DNA of 64,000 nt from Maricaulis sp048270265 (lineage in GTDB: Bacteria; Pseudomonadota; Alphaproteobacteria; Caulobacterales; Maricaulaceae). Shown here piece after piece: positions 26,992-36,723 of this stretch (position 1 is the first letter of the stretch; each line of letters starts with the position of its first letter). The stretch is taken from NCBI RefSeq assembly GCF_048270265.1, contig NZ_JBLWTD010000004.1:99605-163604 (forward strand), in the 5' to 3' direction. The position numbers and the translations under genes are program-made. The notes beneath the pieces were generated by a model, which was not told the DNA's origin, made no database searches, and was given only the letters and a program-made list of their open reading frames with translations.

Positions 26992-27555
26992 TCAGTCCTG
27001 GCCGGCACTCACGCGGAAGCGTTGTCCACTGCGGTTGAACGCAAGCTGTTCCGGGGTCAGCTCGAAACCAGTGAGGATCTCGAAATTGACGCCCGACGTC
27101 TCGGCAGTCGCCCGCGGAATCGAGATCGCATCAATGGTCTCGGTGAGGTAAACGCGGTCCTCGCCAGGCTGAAAGCGGATGGAGATCGGGAAGACCTGCT
27201 TTTCGATCACCGCGATATCACGGCGCGTCACCGCGACGAAATACTCATAAACGTGCGAATCGCCCTGGGCAGCCGGGCCCCGGCCGAAGGCCATGTCGAG
27301 CTCGAGATTGGCGATGATCGGACGCTCGCCATAATAGCTGCACAAGGAGCGCACGCCAAGGATCTCGCCCGTGAAGCCGACATTGTCATAGGCGACGATG
27401 CCGTCCTCGAACTCGACGATCCGGTGCGCGTCATAGAGTGACAGAGCCGTCGGGCACGGGCCGATATTCGGCTCCGGCTCGCTGAACACGTCGCTGACGG
27501 TCTGACAGCCATTGAGTAACAGGGCGGCCGCGGCGAGAATGGCAAAAGAACGCAT
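26992..27555 (-). CDS. Conserved lipoprotein of unknown function
   Basis: 187 aa with a lipoprotein signal (MRSFAILAAAALLLNGC). The mature part contains CPTALSLYDAHRIVEF, a motif-like segment around LCSYYGERPIIANLELDMAFGRG, and a strand-rich end. Four bases separate its stop from the argS start, so they are probably co-transcribed. Function is unknown; similar lipoproteins seem common in alphaproteobacteria (inference from memory). Confidence 0.7.
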   Translation of the reverse strand: MRSFAILAAAALLLNGCQTVSDVFSEPEPNIGPCPTALSLYDAHRIVEFEDGIVAYDNVGFTGEILGVRSLCSYYGERPIIANLELDMAFGRGPAAQGDSHVYEYFVAVTRRDIAVIEKQVFPISIRFQPGEDRVYLTETIDAISIPRATAETSGVNFEILTGFELTPEQLAFNRSGQRFRVSAGQD

Positions 27556-27677
27556 GATGCATTACCTGACTTGAATACCCGCCCGGCCTCTGGATAGCGC
27601 CAAGCCTCTTTGTTAGGACGGTCATACGATGCGCACGTGGCGTGTGCAACGGTATCGCTGATGGAGAACTGAACCCG

Positions 27678-28625
27678 ATGAGCGGCAAGCGCCCACCCCT
27701 GACTGTCCTGCTGGCCGCGCCGCGGGGATTTTGTGCCGGTGTCGACCGCGCCATCCAGATCGTCGAACGGGCGCTGGACCGCTTCGGCGCTCCCGTCTAT
27801 GTCCGTCACGAAATCGTCCACAATCGCCATGTCGTCGAACGGCTCGAAGCCCTCGGCGCTGTATTTGTGGAAGAACTCGACCAGTGCCCGGACGACCGCC
27901 CGGTGGTGTTCTCCGCCCATGGCGTGCCCAAACAGGTGCCCGAAGAGGCGGCCCGCCGCAATCTGATCTATGTCGATGCGACCTGCCCGCTGGTGTCAAA
28001 AGTGCATGTGGAGGCCCAGCGCCTCCACGCCAATGGCCGCGAAATCGTCCTGATCGGGCATGCCGGCCACCCCGAAGTGGTTGGCACGATGGGACAACTC
28101 CCCGACGGGGCGATCGCGCTGATCGAGACCGTCGAGGACGCGATGCAGTTCGCACCGCAAGACGCATCGCGCCTCGCCTTCGTGACCCAGACAACCCTGT
28201 CAGTGGATGACACCTCGGCCATCGTCGCCGCCCTGCAGGCGCGCTTTCCGCAGATCGAAGCCCCTCACAAGGAGGATATCTGCTATGCGACCACCAATCG
28301 CCAATCCGCCGTCAAGGCACTGGCCCCACGGTCCGACATCGTCTTCGTGATCGGGGCGCCCAACTCGTCCAATTCGGTCCGGCTGGTCGAGGTTGCCAAA
28401 CGGGCGGGAGCTGCGCGTTCATTCCTGATCTCCAGTGCAGAGGATGTTGACTGGGCATCGATCGGCACGATCGGAACGGTGGGCATCACCGCCGGTGCCT
28501 CGGCGCCGGAAGACCTCGTCGAGGGACTGATTGCTGCCTTTCGCGAACGCTATGACGTCAATCAGGAGGATATCCGCGTGACCGATGAAGACGTGATTTT
28601 CAAACTTCCGCGCGTGGTGGCCTGA
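27678..28625 (+). CDS. ispH: 4-hydroxy-3-methylbut-2-enyl diphosphate reductase
   Basis: 315 aa [4Fe-4S] enzyme of the last MEP-pathway step, making IPP and DMAPP. The three cluster cysteines are in RGFCAGVDRAI (C19), DATCPLVSKVH and EDICYATTNRQ. Active-site motifs SAHGVP, GHAGHPEV and GAPNSSNS are present. The start MSGKRPPLTV is preferred over one 12 codons upstream. It is divergent from the lipoprotein/argS unit and followed after four bases by the DUF1801 gene. Confidence 0.96.
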   Translation: MSGKRPPLTVLLAAPRGFCAGVDRAIQIVERALDRFGAPVYVRHEIVHNRHVVERLEALGAVFVEELDQCPDDRPVVFSAHGVPKQVPEEAARRNLIYVDATCPLVSKVHVEAQRLHANGREIVLIGHAGHPEVVGTMGQLPDGAIALIETVEDAMQFAPQDASRLAFVTQTTLSVDDTSAIVAALQARFPQIEAPHKEDICYATTNRQSAVKALAPRSDIVFVIGAPNSSNSVRLVEVAKRAGAARSFLISSAEDVDWASIGTIGTVGITAGASAPEDLVEGLIAAFRERYDVNQEDIRVTDEDVIFKLPRVVA

Positions 28626-28629
28626 ACCG

Positions 28630-29055
28630 ATGACAGACTCTGAAAACAAGACTCAGCCGACCGGCATCAGCCCGGAAGCCTTCATCGCGGAGATTGCCCA
28701 CCCGGTCCGCCGCGCCGATGCGCTGATCCTGCTCGAGATGATGCGCCGCCTCTCCGGCGAGGAGCCGCGCATGTGGGGCCCCTCCATCATCGGCTTCGGG
28801 CAATACCACTACAAATACGAGAGCGGCCGCGAAGGCGATTCAATGCGCACCGGCTTCTCGCCGCGCAAGTCCGGACAGGTGGTCTACATCATGCCCGGCT
28901 ATACCAATTTCAGCCTCATCCTCGACCGGCTTGGCAAGTTCAAGGAGGGCAAGTCCTGCCTCTACATCACCAAGCTGGCGGATGTGGATCTGGATGTGCT
29001 CGAGGAACTCATCCAGGCCGGTCTCGACGACATGTCACGGAAATACCCCCAATGA
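28630..29055 (+). CDS. DUF1801 domain protein
   Basis: 141 aa, single DUF1801 (YdhG-like, frataxin-like fold) domain. Features are RRADALILLEMMRRLSGEEPRMWGPSIIGFGQYHY, then FSPRKSGQVVYIMPGY and the basic/aromatic YITKLADVD. The biochemical role of the family is unknown. It lies between ispH (4-base gap) and rnhA (ATGA overlap), so it is co-expressed with them. Confidence 0.82.
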   Translation: MTDSENKTQPTGISPEAFIAEIAHPVRRADALILLEMMRRLSGEEPRMWGPSIIGFGQYHYKYESGREGDSMRTGFSPRKSGQVVYIMPGYTNFSLILDRLGKFKEGKSCLYITKLADVDLDVLEELIQAGLDDMSRKYPQ

Positions 29056-29501
29056 GCACAGTGACGATTCATACCGACGGTGCCTGTTCCGGCAATCCGG
29101 GACCGGGCGGCTGGGGCGCCATTCTCGAGTGGAATGGCCACCGCAAGGAAATCTGCGGCGGCGAGGCCGACACCACCAATAACCGCATGGAGATGATGGC
29201 CGCCATCCAGGCGCTCGAGGCGATGAAGGCCAATCATCACGACATCATCCTGATCACCGACAGCAGCTATCTGCGCGACGGGATCATGAAATGGATCCAT
29301 GGCTGGAAGAAGCGTGGCTGGAAAACCGCTGACCGCAAGCCGGTCAAGAATGTCGATCTGTGGCAACGGCTCGACCTGCTGGCGCAGAGCCACAAGATCG
29401 AATGGCGCTGGGTGCGCGGCCATACCGGCGATCCGGGTAATGAGCGTGCCGACGAACTGGCGCGCCAGGGCCTGGCCGAGGCGCGATCCGCAGGACGTTG
29501 A
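29052..29501 (+). CDS. rnhA: Ribonuclease HI
   Basis: 149 aa endonuclease degrading RNA in RNA/DNA hybrids. Catalytic residues are D9 (HTDGACSGNPGPGGWG), E47 (NNRMEMMAAI), D70 (LITDSSY) and the Asp in NERADELAR, with the handle-region KKRGWKTADRKPVKN. The ATG overlaps the DUF1801 stop, and longer upstream readings lie inside that gene. The genome segment thus encodes both RNase HI and HII. Confidence 0.97.
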   Translation: MSTVTIHTDGACSGNPGPGGWGAILEWNGHRKEICGGEADTTNNRMEMMAAIQALEAMKANHHDIILITDSSYLRDGIMKWIHGWKKRGWKTADRKPVKNVDLWQRLDLLAQSHKIEWRWVRGHTGDPGNERADELARQGLAEARSAGR

Positions 29502-29513
29502 ACCCGGACAGGC

Positions 29514-32500
29514 TCAGTGAACGGCGCCCCGCAGGGCTTCGTCGAGCGCCGCAGACACTTCCTTGATATCGAGCGGCTTTGACAGATAACCCGTGGCACC
29601 GAGCCCGAGATAGCGCTCGCGGGCGCCCTTGGTGGCATCAGCGGTGACCGCATAGATCGGGATGCCCGAATAGGCCTTGCCACTGCCACGAATTCTCTGG
29701 ATCGCCTCATCGCCGGACATGACCGGCATCTGGATATCCATCAGAATGGCATCGAACCGGTCACAATCGAGCGCCTCGAGCGCTTCAAGCCCGTTGCCCG
29801 CAAGTTTGACCATATGACCGGCATTCTCGACCAGGGCCGAGGCCACGAGCCGGTTTGTGATCACATCGTCGACGACCAGAATCCGGGCCGGGCCGGCCGG
29901 TGATTCCTCAAGCATTGGCCGTTCTTCGCTTCCGGTCTCTGCCACGGCGGTCAAAGCCAGTGGGAGCTCAAACCAGAACCGGGATCCTGTCCCCGGCGTA
30001 CTGGTCACGCCAATCTCGCCGCCGCCCAGCCGGACAAGGTCGCGGCAAATGGCGAGGCCGAGCCCGCTGCCGCCATGCTCGCGCGTCTGCGAGGTATCGA
30101 CCTGGGCGAAACGGTCGAAAATCCGTTCCAGCTGGTCAGCCTCGATGCCCGGCCCGGTATCGGTGATGCAGAACCGCAGGCAGGAATCAGCCAGCGGTGT
30201 CACCTGGAGATGGACCGAACCGGTGCTGGTGAACTTCACGGCATTGCCGACGATGTTCGTGAGAATCTGGCGCAGGTGCTTCTGGTCGCCCAGAACGCTG
30301 GCCGGCACACCCTCGTCGACCTGCAGCCGCACGTCGATGCCCTTGTGTGACGCCGTCGGCCCGACCATGTCGAGGACGGAATCGACCACAGGACGAAGGT
30401 CGAATGCTTCTTTCGCCGGTTTGACACTGCCGGACTCGATCCTGGAAATGTCGAGGATGTCCTCGACCAGTTCCAGCAAGGCCTTGCCGGAGGATTGCAG
30501 CGTCTGGACATATTTGCCCTGCACTTCGGACAATGGCGTCAGGTTCAGCAATTGCGACATGCCGAGCACGCCATTGAGCGGCGTACGGATTTCATGGCTC
30601 ATATTGGCCAGGAATTGCGTCTTGGCCCGGTTGGCGCTTTCGGCCCGCTCGCGCTCGACTTCCAGTTCCCGGGCGCGTTCGACCTCATCTGTGATATCGG
30701 CGATCACTCCGGTCACCGTCAGCCCGCCATCCATCCGTTCACGAAACAGGCCGCGCGAGCGCACATGCCGGGTCGAGCCATCGGCATGCACGATGCGGTA
30801 GGCGTGGGAATAGTCTTCGCGGCGACGCAGGGCATCGCGCGAGCGTGCGAGAACCACATCATGATCATCGGGGTGGATCGTCGCCGCCCACTCGTCAAAT
30901 GTCGGCGTCGGCAGGCCGGTCCGTCCGAAAATTTCCTTGAGCCGGGCGTCCCAGGCGATTTTACCGGTCCCGACCTCATACTCCCAGAATCCCAGACCGG
31001 AGGCATCGAGCGCCACGGCGAGACGCGTGGAAAGCGATTTGTACTCGTCCTCGCGGTTCCGCCGCTCGGTAATGTCCTGGAAGGAGCCGATCAGTCTCGA
31101 AACCCGGCCATCGACGCAAACCGCGCGCCCGACAGCCCTGACCCAGACATGATTTCCCTTGGCGGTAATGAAGGGCAGTTCGAGATCCCAGGCCACGCCC
31201 TGCGCGATCGCCTCCTCTATCGCCTGTTGCACGACTTCACGGGCTTCAGGTGCATAGAATTCGACCGCAGACTCCAGCTCCGGAACATAGTCATCATCGA
31301 CTTCATGAATACGCCGGGTCATCGAGTCCCAGAGGATCGTGCCGGCATTCAGATCAACTTCCCAGCTGCCGATACCGCCCAGTTCGGTCACTGCGGCGAG
31401 GCGCGCGCTGGTGCTTTCCCGTTCGGCCAGCATTTGCGAGCGCTGGGTAATGTCCTCGATCGAGCCGGCCATGCGGATGGCGCGGCCGGCCCCGTCCCAT
31501 TCAGCCTGCCCGAAGGCCGAGAGCATCAGGTAATGCCCGTCACCGTGCCGGAAAGAGTAGTCGAGCGCATAGGGGGTGCGGCGCCTGAGATGGTTGGTCA
31601 GGGCTTTTTGCACGCGCTCCCGGTCCGCCGGGTGTACGCGATCGAAGAAGGCCGCCATGCCACCGGATCCGGCCGTGACCGAAAGTCCTCCGACCAGATC
31701 GGTCAATCTCTGCGACGCGAACATGCGGCCGGCGGCGAAATCGATTTCCCAGATGCCGGCGGCACTGCCGGCGATGGCGAGCTCGTGACGCGCCTTGCTC
31801 ACAGCCAGGTCCGAGAGCGCGCCGTCACGGGCCAACTCCGTCTGGTGGGCGTGGATCAGGGTCTCGGCGGCGCTGATCAGGGGCTGGCACTCGGCCAGCA
31901 GACCCGTCGAATATCCTCGGGCCCGGTCGGTCAGCCCGATGACCGCGACCAGCTGGCCCGCCTTCATCAGCGGCACGCCGACATAAGTCCGGGCGTCGGG
32001 GAAGGCTTCCATGGCATGGCTGCCACGCGGGTCACCGTCCGGATCATTGGCGATCACCGTCTCACCGGTGCGAATCGTGTGCCCGATCAGCGTATCGGGG
32101 TCGGAAAACTCCCGCGCCGTCCAACCTTCAGCGCCCATGATCGCGAGCGTCCGCAGGCTGCGCCCGTCCGGACCGTCGACCACATCACCAATGAAACCGC
32201 CCTGACTGCCGGTGAACTCCAGCATCGCCTCCAGCAGGCGCTCGAAAGCCCGGTCGATTGCGGTGGCGTCGGAGATAAATTCTCTCTGGATGTCGGAAAT
32301 CAGCGCCAAGAGGCGATTGGTCCGCTCGGCTTCGGCGCTCTGGGTGCGGGTCCTGATCTGTTCTTCCACGACCCGCGCGAGAACGTCGAGGCGCTCCAGC
32401 GTCGGTTTGTCCAGGTCGAGCGGATGGTCATGGAAGACGCAAAGCGTGCCGACCCGGTGGCCACCGGCCACTTGCAGCGGAACGCCGGCATAGCCACGGA

Positions 32501-32816
32501 TATGCGGTGCCTCCAGGACAATCGGGTTGTCCTTGAACCGTTCGTCCAGACGGGCATCGGGAACGTAGAGTGTGCGATCTTCGCGGATCGCATGATCGCA
32601 GAAGGCGATTTCCCGCGGCGACTCGGTGACGTCCAGGCCGATGATCGACTTGAACCATTGCCGATCCTCGTCGATCAGCGAAATCGCCGACATCGATGCG
32701 CCGGTCAGCGTGACTGCGAGACGAGTGATCGTGTCGAACCCGTCCTCGGGATCCGTGTCCAGCAGGTTGAGCGCGCGCAATGCTGCGAGGCGCTGTTCTT
32801 CCTTGATCGGATCCAT
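29514..32816 (-). CDS. Soluble hybrid sensor histidine kinase (GAF-GAF-PAS-PAS-PAS-HK-REC)
   Basis: 1100 aa with no membrane helix. GAF 1 is at about residues 5-165 and GAF 2 at 170-330. Three PAS/PAC units follow at about 345-460, 470-600 and 600-725, each ending in a DITQR/DITER/DITDE-type motif. The HisKA box FLANMSHEIRTPLNG has its phospho-acceptor at H741. The HATPase_c motifs are NIVGNAVKF, DTGPGIE and GGSGLGLAI. A C-terminal receiver has D1027 in ILMDIQMPVM and a lysine in YLSKPLD. It probably senses small molecules or redox state in the cytoplasm; the signal and any Hpt partner are not visible. It stands alone, convergent with rnhA. Confidence 0.92.
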   Translation of the reverse strand: MDPIKEEQRLAALRALNLLDTDPEDGFDTITRLAVTLTGASMSAISLIDEDRQWFKSIIGLDVTESPREIAFCDHAIREDRTLYVPDARLDERFKDNPIVLEAPHIRGYAGVPLQVAGGHRVGTLCVFHDHPLDLDKPTLERLDVLARVVEEQIRTRTQSAEAERTNRLLALISDIQREFISDATAIDRAFERLLEAMLEFTGSQGGFIGDVVDGPDGRSLRTLAIMGAEGWTAREFSDPDTLIGHTIRTGETVIANDPDGDPRGSHAMEAFPDARTYVGVPLMKAGQLVAVIGLTDRARGYSTGLLAECQPLISAAETLIHAHQTELARDGALSDLAVSKARHELAIAGSAAGIWEIDFAAGRMFASQRLTDLVGGLSVTAGSGGMAAFFDRVHPADRERVQKALTNHLRRRTPYALDYSFRHGDGHYLMLSAFGQAEWDGAGRAIRMAGSIEDITQRSQMLAERESTSARLAAVTELGGIGSWEVDLNAGTILWDSMTRRIHEVDDDYVPELESAVEFYAPEAREVVQQAIEEAIAQGVAWDLELPFITAKGNHVWVRAVGRAVCVDGRVSRLIGSFQDITERRNREDEYKSLSTRLAVALDASGLGFWEYEVGTGKIAWDARLKEIFGRTGLPTPTFDEWAATIHPDDHDVVLARSRDALRRREDYSHAYRIVHADGSTRHVRSRGLFRERMDGGLTVTGVIADITDEVERARELEVERERAESANRAKTQFLANMSHEIRTPLNGVLGMSQLLNLTPLSEVQGKYVQTLQSSGKALLELVEDILDISRIESGSVKPAKEAFDLRPVVDSVLDMVGPTASHKGIDVRLQVDEGVPASVLGDQKHLRQILTNIVGNAVKFTSTGSVHLQVTPLADSCLRFCITDTGPGIEADQLERIFDRFAQVDTSQTREHGGSGLGLAICRDLVRLGGGEIGVTSTPGTGSRFWFELPLALTAVAETGSEERPMLEESPAGPARILVVDDVITNRLVASALVENAGHMVKLAGNGLEALEALDCDRFDAILMDIQMPVMSGDEAIQRIRGSGKAYSGIPIYAVTADATKGARERYLGLGATGYLSKPLDIKEVSAALDEALRGAVH

Positions 32817-32917
32817 ACCTGCTCCGCGCCCTGCGCCCGTCGCACCGAAACAGGGTCGGGCGACCTCAACATAGCAATATGGATGGTTGCAGGTTTACAC
32901 CAGATGAACCGCCACTG

Positions 32918-33388
32918 TCATTTCCCGGCAGAATGCACGATCAGGACGACGCCCCGGATCCCCTCAACCACAACCTGGCTGCCGGCCAGCGGGTCCGAGC
33001 CGTCCTGCGTCTCGGCGGCCCATTCCGTGTCGTCGAAATGCACCCGGCCCCGGCCGGTCACGAAATCGCTCACGACCCGCACCCTCTGCCCGATCATGCG
33101 GGCGGAGCGGTCATTGAGCCCGCTTTCGCCGCCACGATTGATCGCCGGGCGCACCCAGCGATCACCGATCCAGACCAGCACCAGGGTGAGAATGGCGAAG
33201 ACGCTCAGCTGCACCGGCCAGCTGGTGCCCAGAATTTCGAGCGCCAGAAAGCCGGTCAGGAAGGCAGCGGCCGCCGGCCAGAGCAGAAATGTGGTCCCGG
33301 TCAGCACTTCGCCGATCAGGAACAGGCCGGCCAGGGCCCACCAGGCCCACAGGCTCATGCGTTCCAGCAGGGATACCAAGAAATCCAT
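32918..33388 (-). CDS. NfeD-like membrane protein
   Basis: 156 aa with three closely spaced hydrophobic helices (residues 10-75) and a C-terminal beta-rich OB-fold domain (GQRVRVVSDFVTGRGRVHFDDTEW...VEGIRGVVLIV), the short NfeD-like form. It probably works with the neighbouring SPFH protein in membrane organisation. The ATG at 33388 has GGAGG six bases upstream; an adjacent GTG is less well spaced. It starts 30 bases after the stop of the SPFH gene. Confidence 0.88.
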   Translation of the reverse strand: MDFLVSLLERMSLWAWWALAGLFLIGEVLTGTTFLLWPAAAAFLTGFLALEILGTSWPVQLSVFAILTLVLVWIGDRWVRPAINRGGESGLNDRSARMIGQRVRVVSDFVTGRGRVHFDDTEWAAETQDGSDPLAGSQVVVEGIRGVVLIVHSAGK

Positions 33389-33418
33389 CACTGACCTCCG
33401 TCTTCAAATCGCCGCAGC

Positions 33419-34351
33419 TCAGGGCTTGCGGGTCGTCTCCCGGATCGCCTCGTGCGCGGCCTTGCCGAGCTCGCCGACACCGGTGATCGTGCTGAGAATA
33501 TTCGAGAATTCGGCCGGAATGATGACGGTGCGTTGTTGCTCGCTCGTCGCCAGCTTGCCGAAGGCCTCGATATATTTCTGGCCGAGGAAGTAATTGATCG
33601 CCGAAACATCACCGGCGGCGATGGCGTTTGAGACCAGTTCGGTCGCCTTGGCTTCGGCTTCGGCTTCGCGTTCGCGGGCCTCGGCGTCGAGGAAAGCACT
33701 CTCGCGGCGGCCCTCGGCCTCGCGGATCGCGGCTTCCTTCTCACCCTCGGCGCGCAGGATGGCCGACTGCTTGGCCCCTTCCGCCTCGAGGATCTCGGCA
33801 CGTTTCAGGCGTTCCGCCTTCATCTGACGGGCCATCGCCTCGGTGATGTCATGCGGTGGGGACAGGTCGCGGATTTCGATCCGGGTCGCCTTGACGCCCC
33901 AGGGATTGGTCGCCGCATCAATCACCGTCAGGAGCCGCGCATTGATCTCGTCGCGCTTGGACAGGGTCTCGTCGAGATCCATCGAGCCGATCACCGTCCG
34001 CACATTGGTCAGGCAGAGATTGAGAATCGCGAAATCAAGATTGTCGACCTCATAGGCCGCCCGCGGCGCATCAAGCACCTGGATAAAAATCACCGCATCG
34101 ACCGAAACGGTCGCATTGTCCTTGGTGATGACATCCTGGTTGGGCACGTCGAGCACGCGCTCGCGCATGTTCATCTTGTACCCGATGCCATCGATGAAGG
34201 GCATGATGAAGTGGAGCCCCGGCTTGAGGGTCCGCGTGAAGCGCCCGAAACGCTCGACAGTGAATTCCTTGCCCTGTGGCACGGTCTTGATGACCGAGGC
34301 GATGATCGCCAATGCCAGCAGAAGCAATACACCCGTGACGATGAGATCCAT
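33419..34351 (-). CDS. SPFH/Band 7 (stomatin-like) protein
   Basis: 310 aa with an N-terminal membrane helix (VTGVLLLLALAIIASVI), the band 7/SPFH domain (GKEFTVERFGRF through VKATRIEIRDLSPP) and a charged coiled coil rich in Glu-Ala repeats. It resembles QmcA/stomatin-like proteins that form membrane microdomain scaffolds and are usually paired with NfeD, as here. Confidence 0.9.
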   Translation of the reverse strand: MDLIVTGVLLLLALAIIASVIKTVPQGKEFTVERFGRFTRTLKPGLHFIMPFIDGIGYKMNMRERVLDVPNQDVITKDNATVSVDAVIFIQVLDAPRAAYEVDNLDFAILNLCLTNVRTVIGSMDLDETLSKRDEINARLLTVIDAATNPWGVKATRIEIRDLSPPHDITEAMARQMKAERLKRAEILEAEGAKQSAILRAEGEKEAAIREAEGRRESAFLDAEAREREAEAEAKATELVSNAIAAGDVSAINYFLGQKYIEAFGKLATSEQQRTVIIPAEFSNILSTITGVGELGKAAHEAIRETTRKP

Positions 34352-34412
34352 GCGAACCCTCCCTTAGCCGTTTGAGACCGGGCCAGTGCCCAGTCCCCAG
34401 TTTTCGTCCAGC

Positions 34413-34895
34413 CTAGAGCTGGCCGAGAATATGATCCGCCGACGACACCTTGAATTCACCCGGAGCCTCGACATTCAGTTCCGTGACAACGCCGTCCTTG
34501 GCGATCAGCGAGAAACGCTGGGCGCGCGTGCCCATGCCAAAGCCGGTGCCGTCCATTTCCAGGCCAAGTGCCTTGGCGAAATCGCCATTGCCGTCGGCGA
34601 GCATCATCACGTCCTCGCCAACGCCCTGGTCCTTGCCCCAGGCATTCATGACGAAGACATCATTGACCGACATGCAGGCGATGGTGTCGACGCCCTTGCC
34701 CTTGATCTCGGCCGCGTGCTGCACGAAGCCGGGCAGGTGTTTGGCCGAACAGGTCGGCGTATAGGCGCCGGGCACGGAAAACAGCGCGACAGTCTTGCCG
34801 CCGAACACGTCGTCGGTGCTGACGCGGTTTGGGCCGCTCGCCGTCATGGTCATGAAGCTGGCGTCCGGAATGCGATCTCCCACCGAAATGGTCAT
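34413..34895 (-). CDS. Peroxiredoxin, Prx5-type redoxin
   Basis: 160 aa thiol peroxidase reducing hydroperoxides. The peroxidatic cysteine is C49 in PGAYTPTCSAKHLPGF. Other family blocks are VNDVFVMNAWGK and GTRAQRFSLI. The start MTISVGDRIPDASF is preceded by AGGAG. Divergent from the YqgE gene, with a 99-base shared promoter region. Confidence 0.93.
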   Translation of the reverse strand: MTISVGDRIPDASFMTMTASGPNRVSTDDVFGGKTVALFSVPGAYTPTCSAKHLPGFVQHAAEIKGKGVDTIACMSVNDVFVMNAWGKDQGVGEDVMMLADGNGDFAKALGLEMDGTGFGMGTRAQRFSLIAKDGVVTELNVEAPGEFKVSSADHILGQL

Positions 34896-34994
34896 GGCTG
34901 TTTCTCCTGCTGAAAAGACTACTCGTGAATGTGCACGGCAAGATAGCGGGAACGCCGCTGGACGCATCCCCCTTTTTGGCCGCATCATGGAGTT

Positions 34995-35582
34995 ATGAAC
35001 AGTGACGACTCAAACCGGCTGCCCGACGGCTTCCTCAACGGCAAGCTGCTGATCGCTTCGCCCGGCATTGGCGACCCGCGCTTCGACCGCTCGGTGATCC
35101 TGATGTGTGACCATTCCTCCGAACACGCGATGGGGATTGTCCTCAACAAGCGCGTTGAGGGTCTGCGCCTGCCGGAGGTGTTCGAACAGCTCGGCGTCGA
35201 CACCACCGAGGACACGATCGACCGGCCGGTCCTGCTCGGCGGGCCGGTGGAACGCCAGCGCGGTTTCGTGCTGCACACCAATGATTTCCAGACCACCGAC
35301 TCCACCCTCGCCGTCACCGGCGACATCGCCCTGTCCTCGACCAAGGACGCCCTTGATGCGATGGCCTCCAGCACGCCGCCACGGCTTTCCCTGCTGGCGC
35401 TGGGTTATGCGGGTTGGGGTTCGGGCCAGCTGGAAGACGAGTTGGCGGCCAATGCCTGGCTGGTGGCCGATGCCGATGAGGCGCTGGTCTTCAGCACGGA
35501 TATCGAAGCCAAATGGCAAAACGCGCTGAGCATTCTCGGCGTCAGCCCGGAGCATCTCTCCGGCGCCTCCGGCACGGCCTGA
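34995..35582 (+). CDS. UPF0301 / YqgE-AlgH family protein
   Basis: 195 aa single-domain protein. It has LNGKLLIASPGIGDPRFDRSVILMCDH near the N-terminus, GIVLNKR, GGPVERQRGFVLH, and GYAGWGSGQLEDELAANAWL, all hallmarks of the family. Biochemical function is not established. Convergent with the EAL gene, with only four bases between. Confidence 0.92.
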   Translation: MNSDDSNRLPDGFLNGKLLIASPGIGDPRFDRSVILMCDHSSEHAMGIVLNKRVEGLRLPEVFEQLGVDTTEDTIDRPVLLGGPVERQRGFVLHTNDFQTTDSTLAVTGDIALSSTKDALDAMASSTPPRLSLLALGYAGWGSGQLEDELAANAWLVADADEALVFSTDIEAKWQNALSILGVSPEHLSGASGTA

Positions 35583-35586
35583 TCGT

Positions 35587-36723
35587 TCAGGCCGGCGGCA
35601 GGAAACGCCCGGCAATCCCCTCGCGAACGGCGAGCAGGGCCTGGTCGGGTGCCAGGGCGCCGGCATAGCGATAGCCCTGGCCGAAATCGCAGCCCATCGT
35701 CTTGAGACCGGCTTCGGCCTCAACACTCTCGATGCCTTCGGCGACGATCTTCATGCCGAAATGGCGGGCGATCTGGATCACCGACTGCACCACCGTCCCG
35801 GCGCTTTCATTGGCGGCCATGGCGCGGACGAAGTAGCGATCGATCTTGACCACGTTGAAGGGCAGCATTTCCAGCCGGGCCAGCGAGGAGTAGCCGGTGC
35901 CGAAATCATCCAGCGCCAGGGCGATGCCGCCTTCAGCCAGCCGCGCCATGACGCTCGCGGCGAGATCGGGGTCGCGCATGATCTCCGTCTCGGCGATCTC
36001 GAGCTTGAAGGCTCCGGCCGGCAGTTCTGCCTGCCGCACCGCATCAAGCAGCGCATCGGCAAAGGTTGAGGATACCAGCTCGCTCACCGTTGCATTGGCC
36101 GCGACGAACAGGCCTTCGCCTCCGGCGCACATGGTCCGCCACAGCGACAGGTCGGCGATGGCCGAGGCGCGGACTTCGGTGCTGATACGGTCGAGTAGAT
36201 CGAGATCATCGGCCATGGCGAGGAAATCCTGCGGCGCCAGCACGCCGACACCGGGACGCTCCCAGCGCGCCAGCGCCTCGAAACCGGCCAGTCGGCCGGT
36301 CTCCAGCGCTATGATCGGCTGGTACCAGGCCCGCACTTCACCCGCCGCCACGGCATTGGCCAGGGCGTGCTCCTCGCGAATGCGCAGCGCGCCCTCACCG
36401 CTCAGACCGGCCGGGGTCATCAGACCTTCAAAGCGTTGCTCGCCAACCCGGCGCCCCAGCAGGCGCACATAGGCGACACTGCCCGCTTCACCGATCAGGC
36501 GCACACGCAGATCAAGCACATCACCGCGCAGGGCCGTATCGAGACTGGCATGGTCGGCAGGTCCGAGCCGGGCGCAGAACGCGGCCCAGTCGAAAATGTC
36601 CTGCCCGAGCCCGAAGCTTTCCAGCGCGCCGGTAAAGCGGATGCGTCCGCCACCGTCGAGGACAATGGCGAAGGCGACTGCACCGGCAGCGCGTGCGCCC
36701 GCCTCGAAATCCACGGCCGTCAT
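35587..36723 (-). CDS. EAL-domain cyclic-di-GMP phosphodiesterase
   Basis: 378 aa. Residues 1-125 form a degenerate PAS-like region and 130-375 an EAL domain. The expected catalytic residues are all present: GFEALARW, the Asn in VAANATV, EIAETEI, LDDFGTGYSS, VVKIDRY, VAEGIES and GQGYR. Active hydrolysis of c-di-GMP to pGpG is therefore likely. No membrane helix. Its start overlaps the preceding acetyltransferase stop (ATGA), so the two are translated together. Confidence 0.9.
   Translation of the reverse strand: MTAVDFEAGARAAGAVAFAIVLDGGGRIRFTGALESFGLGQDIFDWAAFCARLGPADHASLDTALRGDVLDLRVRLIGEAGSVAYVRLLGRRVGEQRFEGLMTPAGLSGEGALRIREEHALANAVAAGEVRAWYQPIIALETGRLAGFEALARWERPGVGVLAPQDFLAMADDLDLLDRISTEVRASAIADLSLWRTMCAGGEGLFVAANATVSELVSSTFADALLDAVRQAELPAGAFKLEIAETEIMRDPDLAASVMARLAEGGIALALDDFGTGYSSLARLEMLPFNVVKIDRYFVRAMAANESAGTVVQSVIQIARHFGMKIVAEGIESVEAEAGLKTMGCDFGQGYRYAGALAPDQALLAVREGIAGRFLPPA

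Noticed and set aside
30495..33593. Open frame of over 1000 codons on the plus strand across the hybrid kinase
   Set aside because: Antisense to a clear GAF/PAS/HisKA/REC gene; the translation has no domain and no ribosome site.
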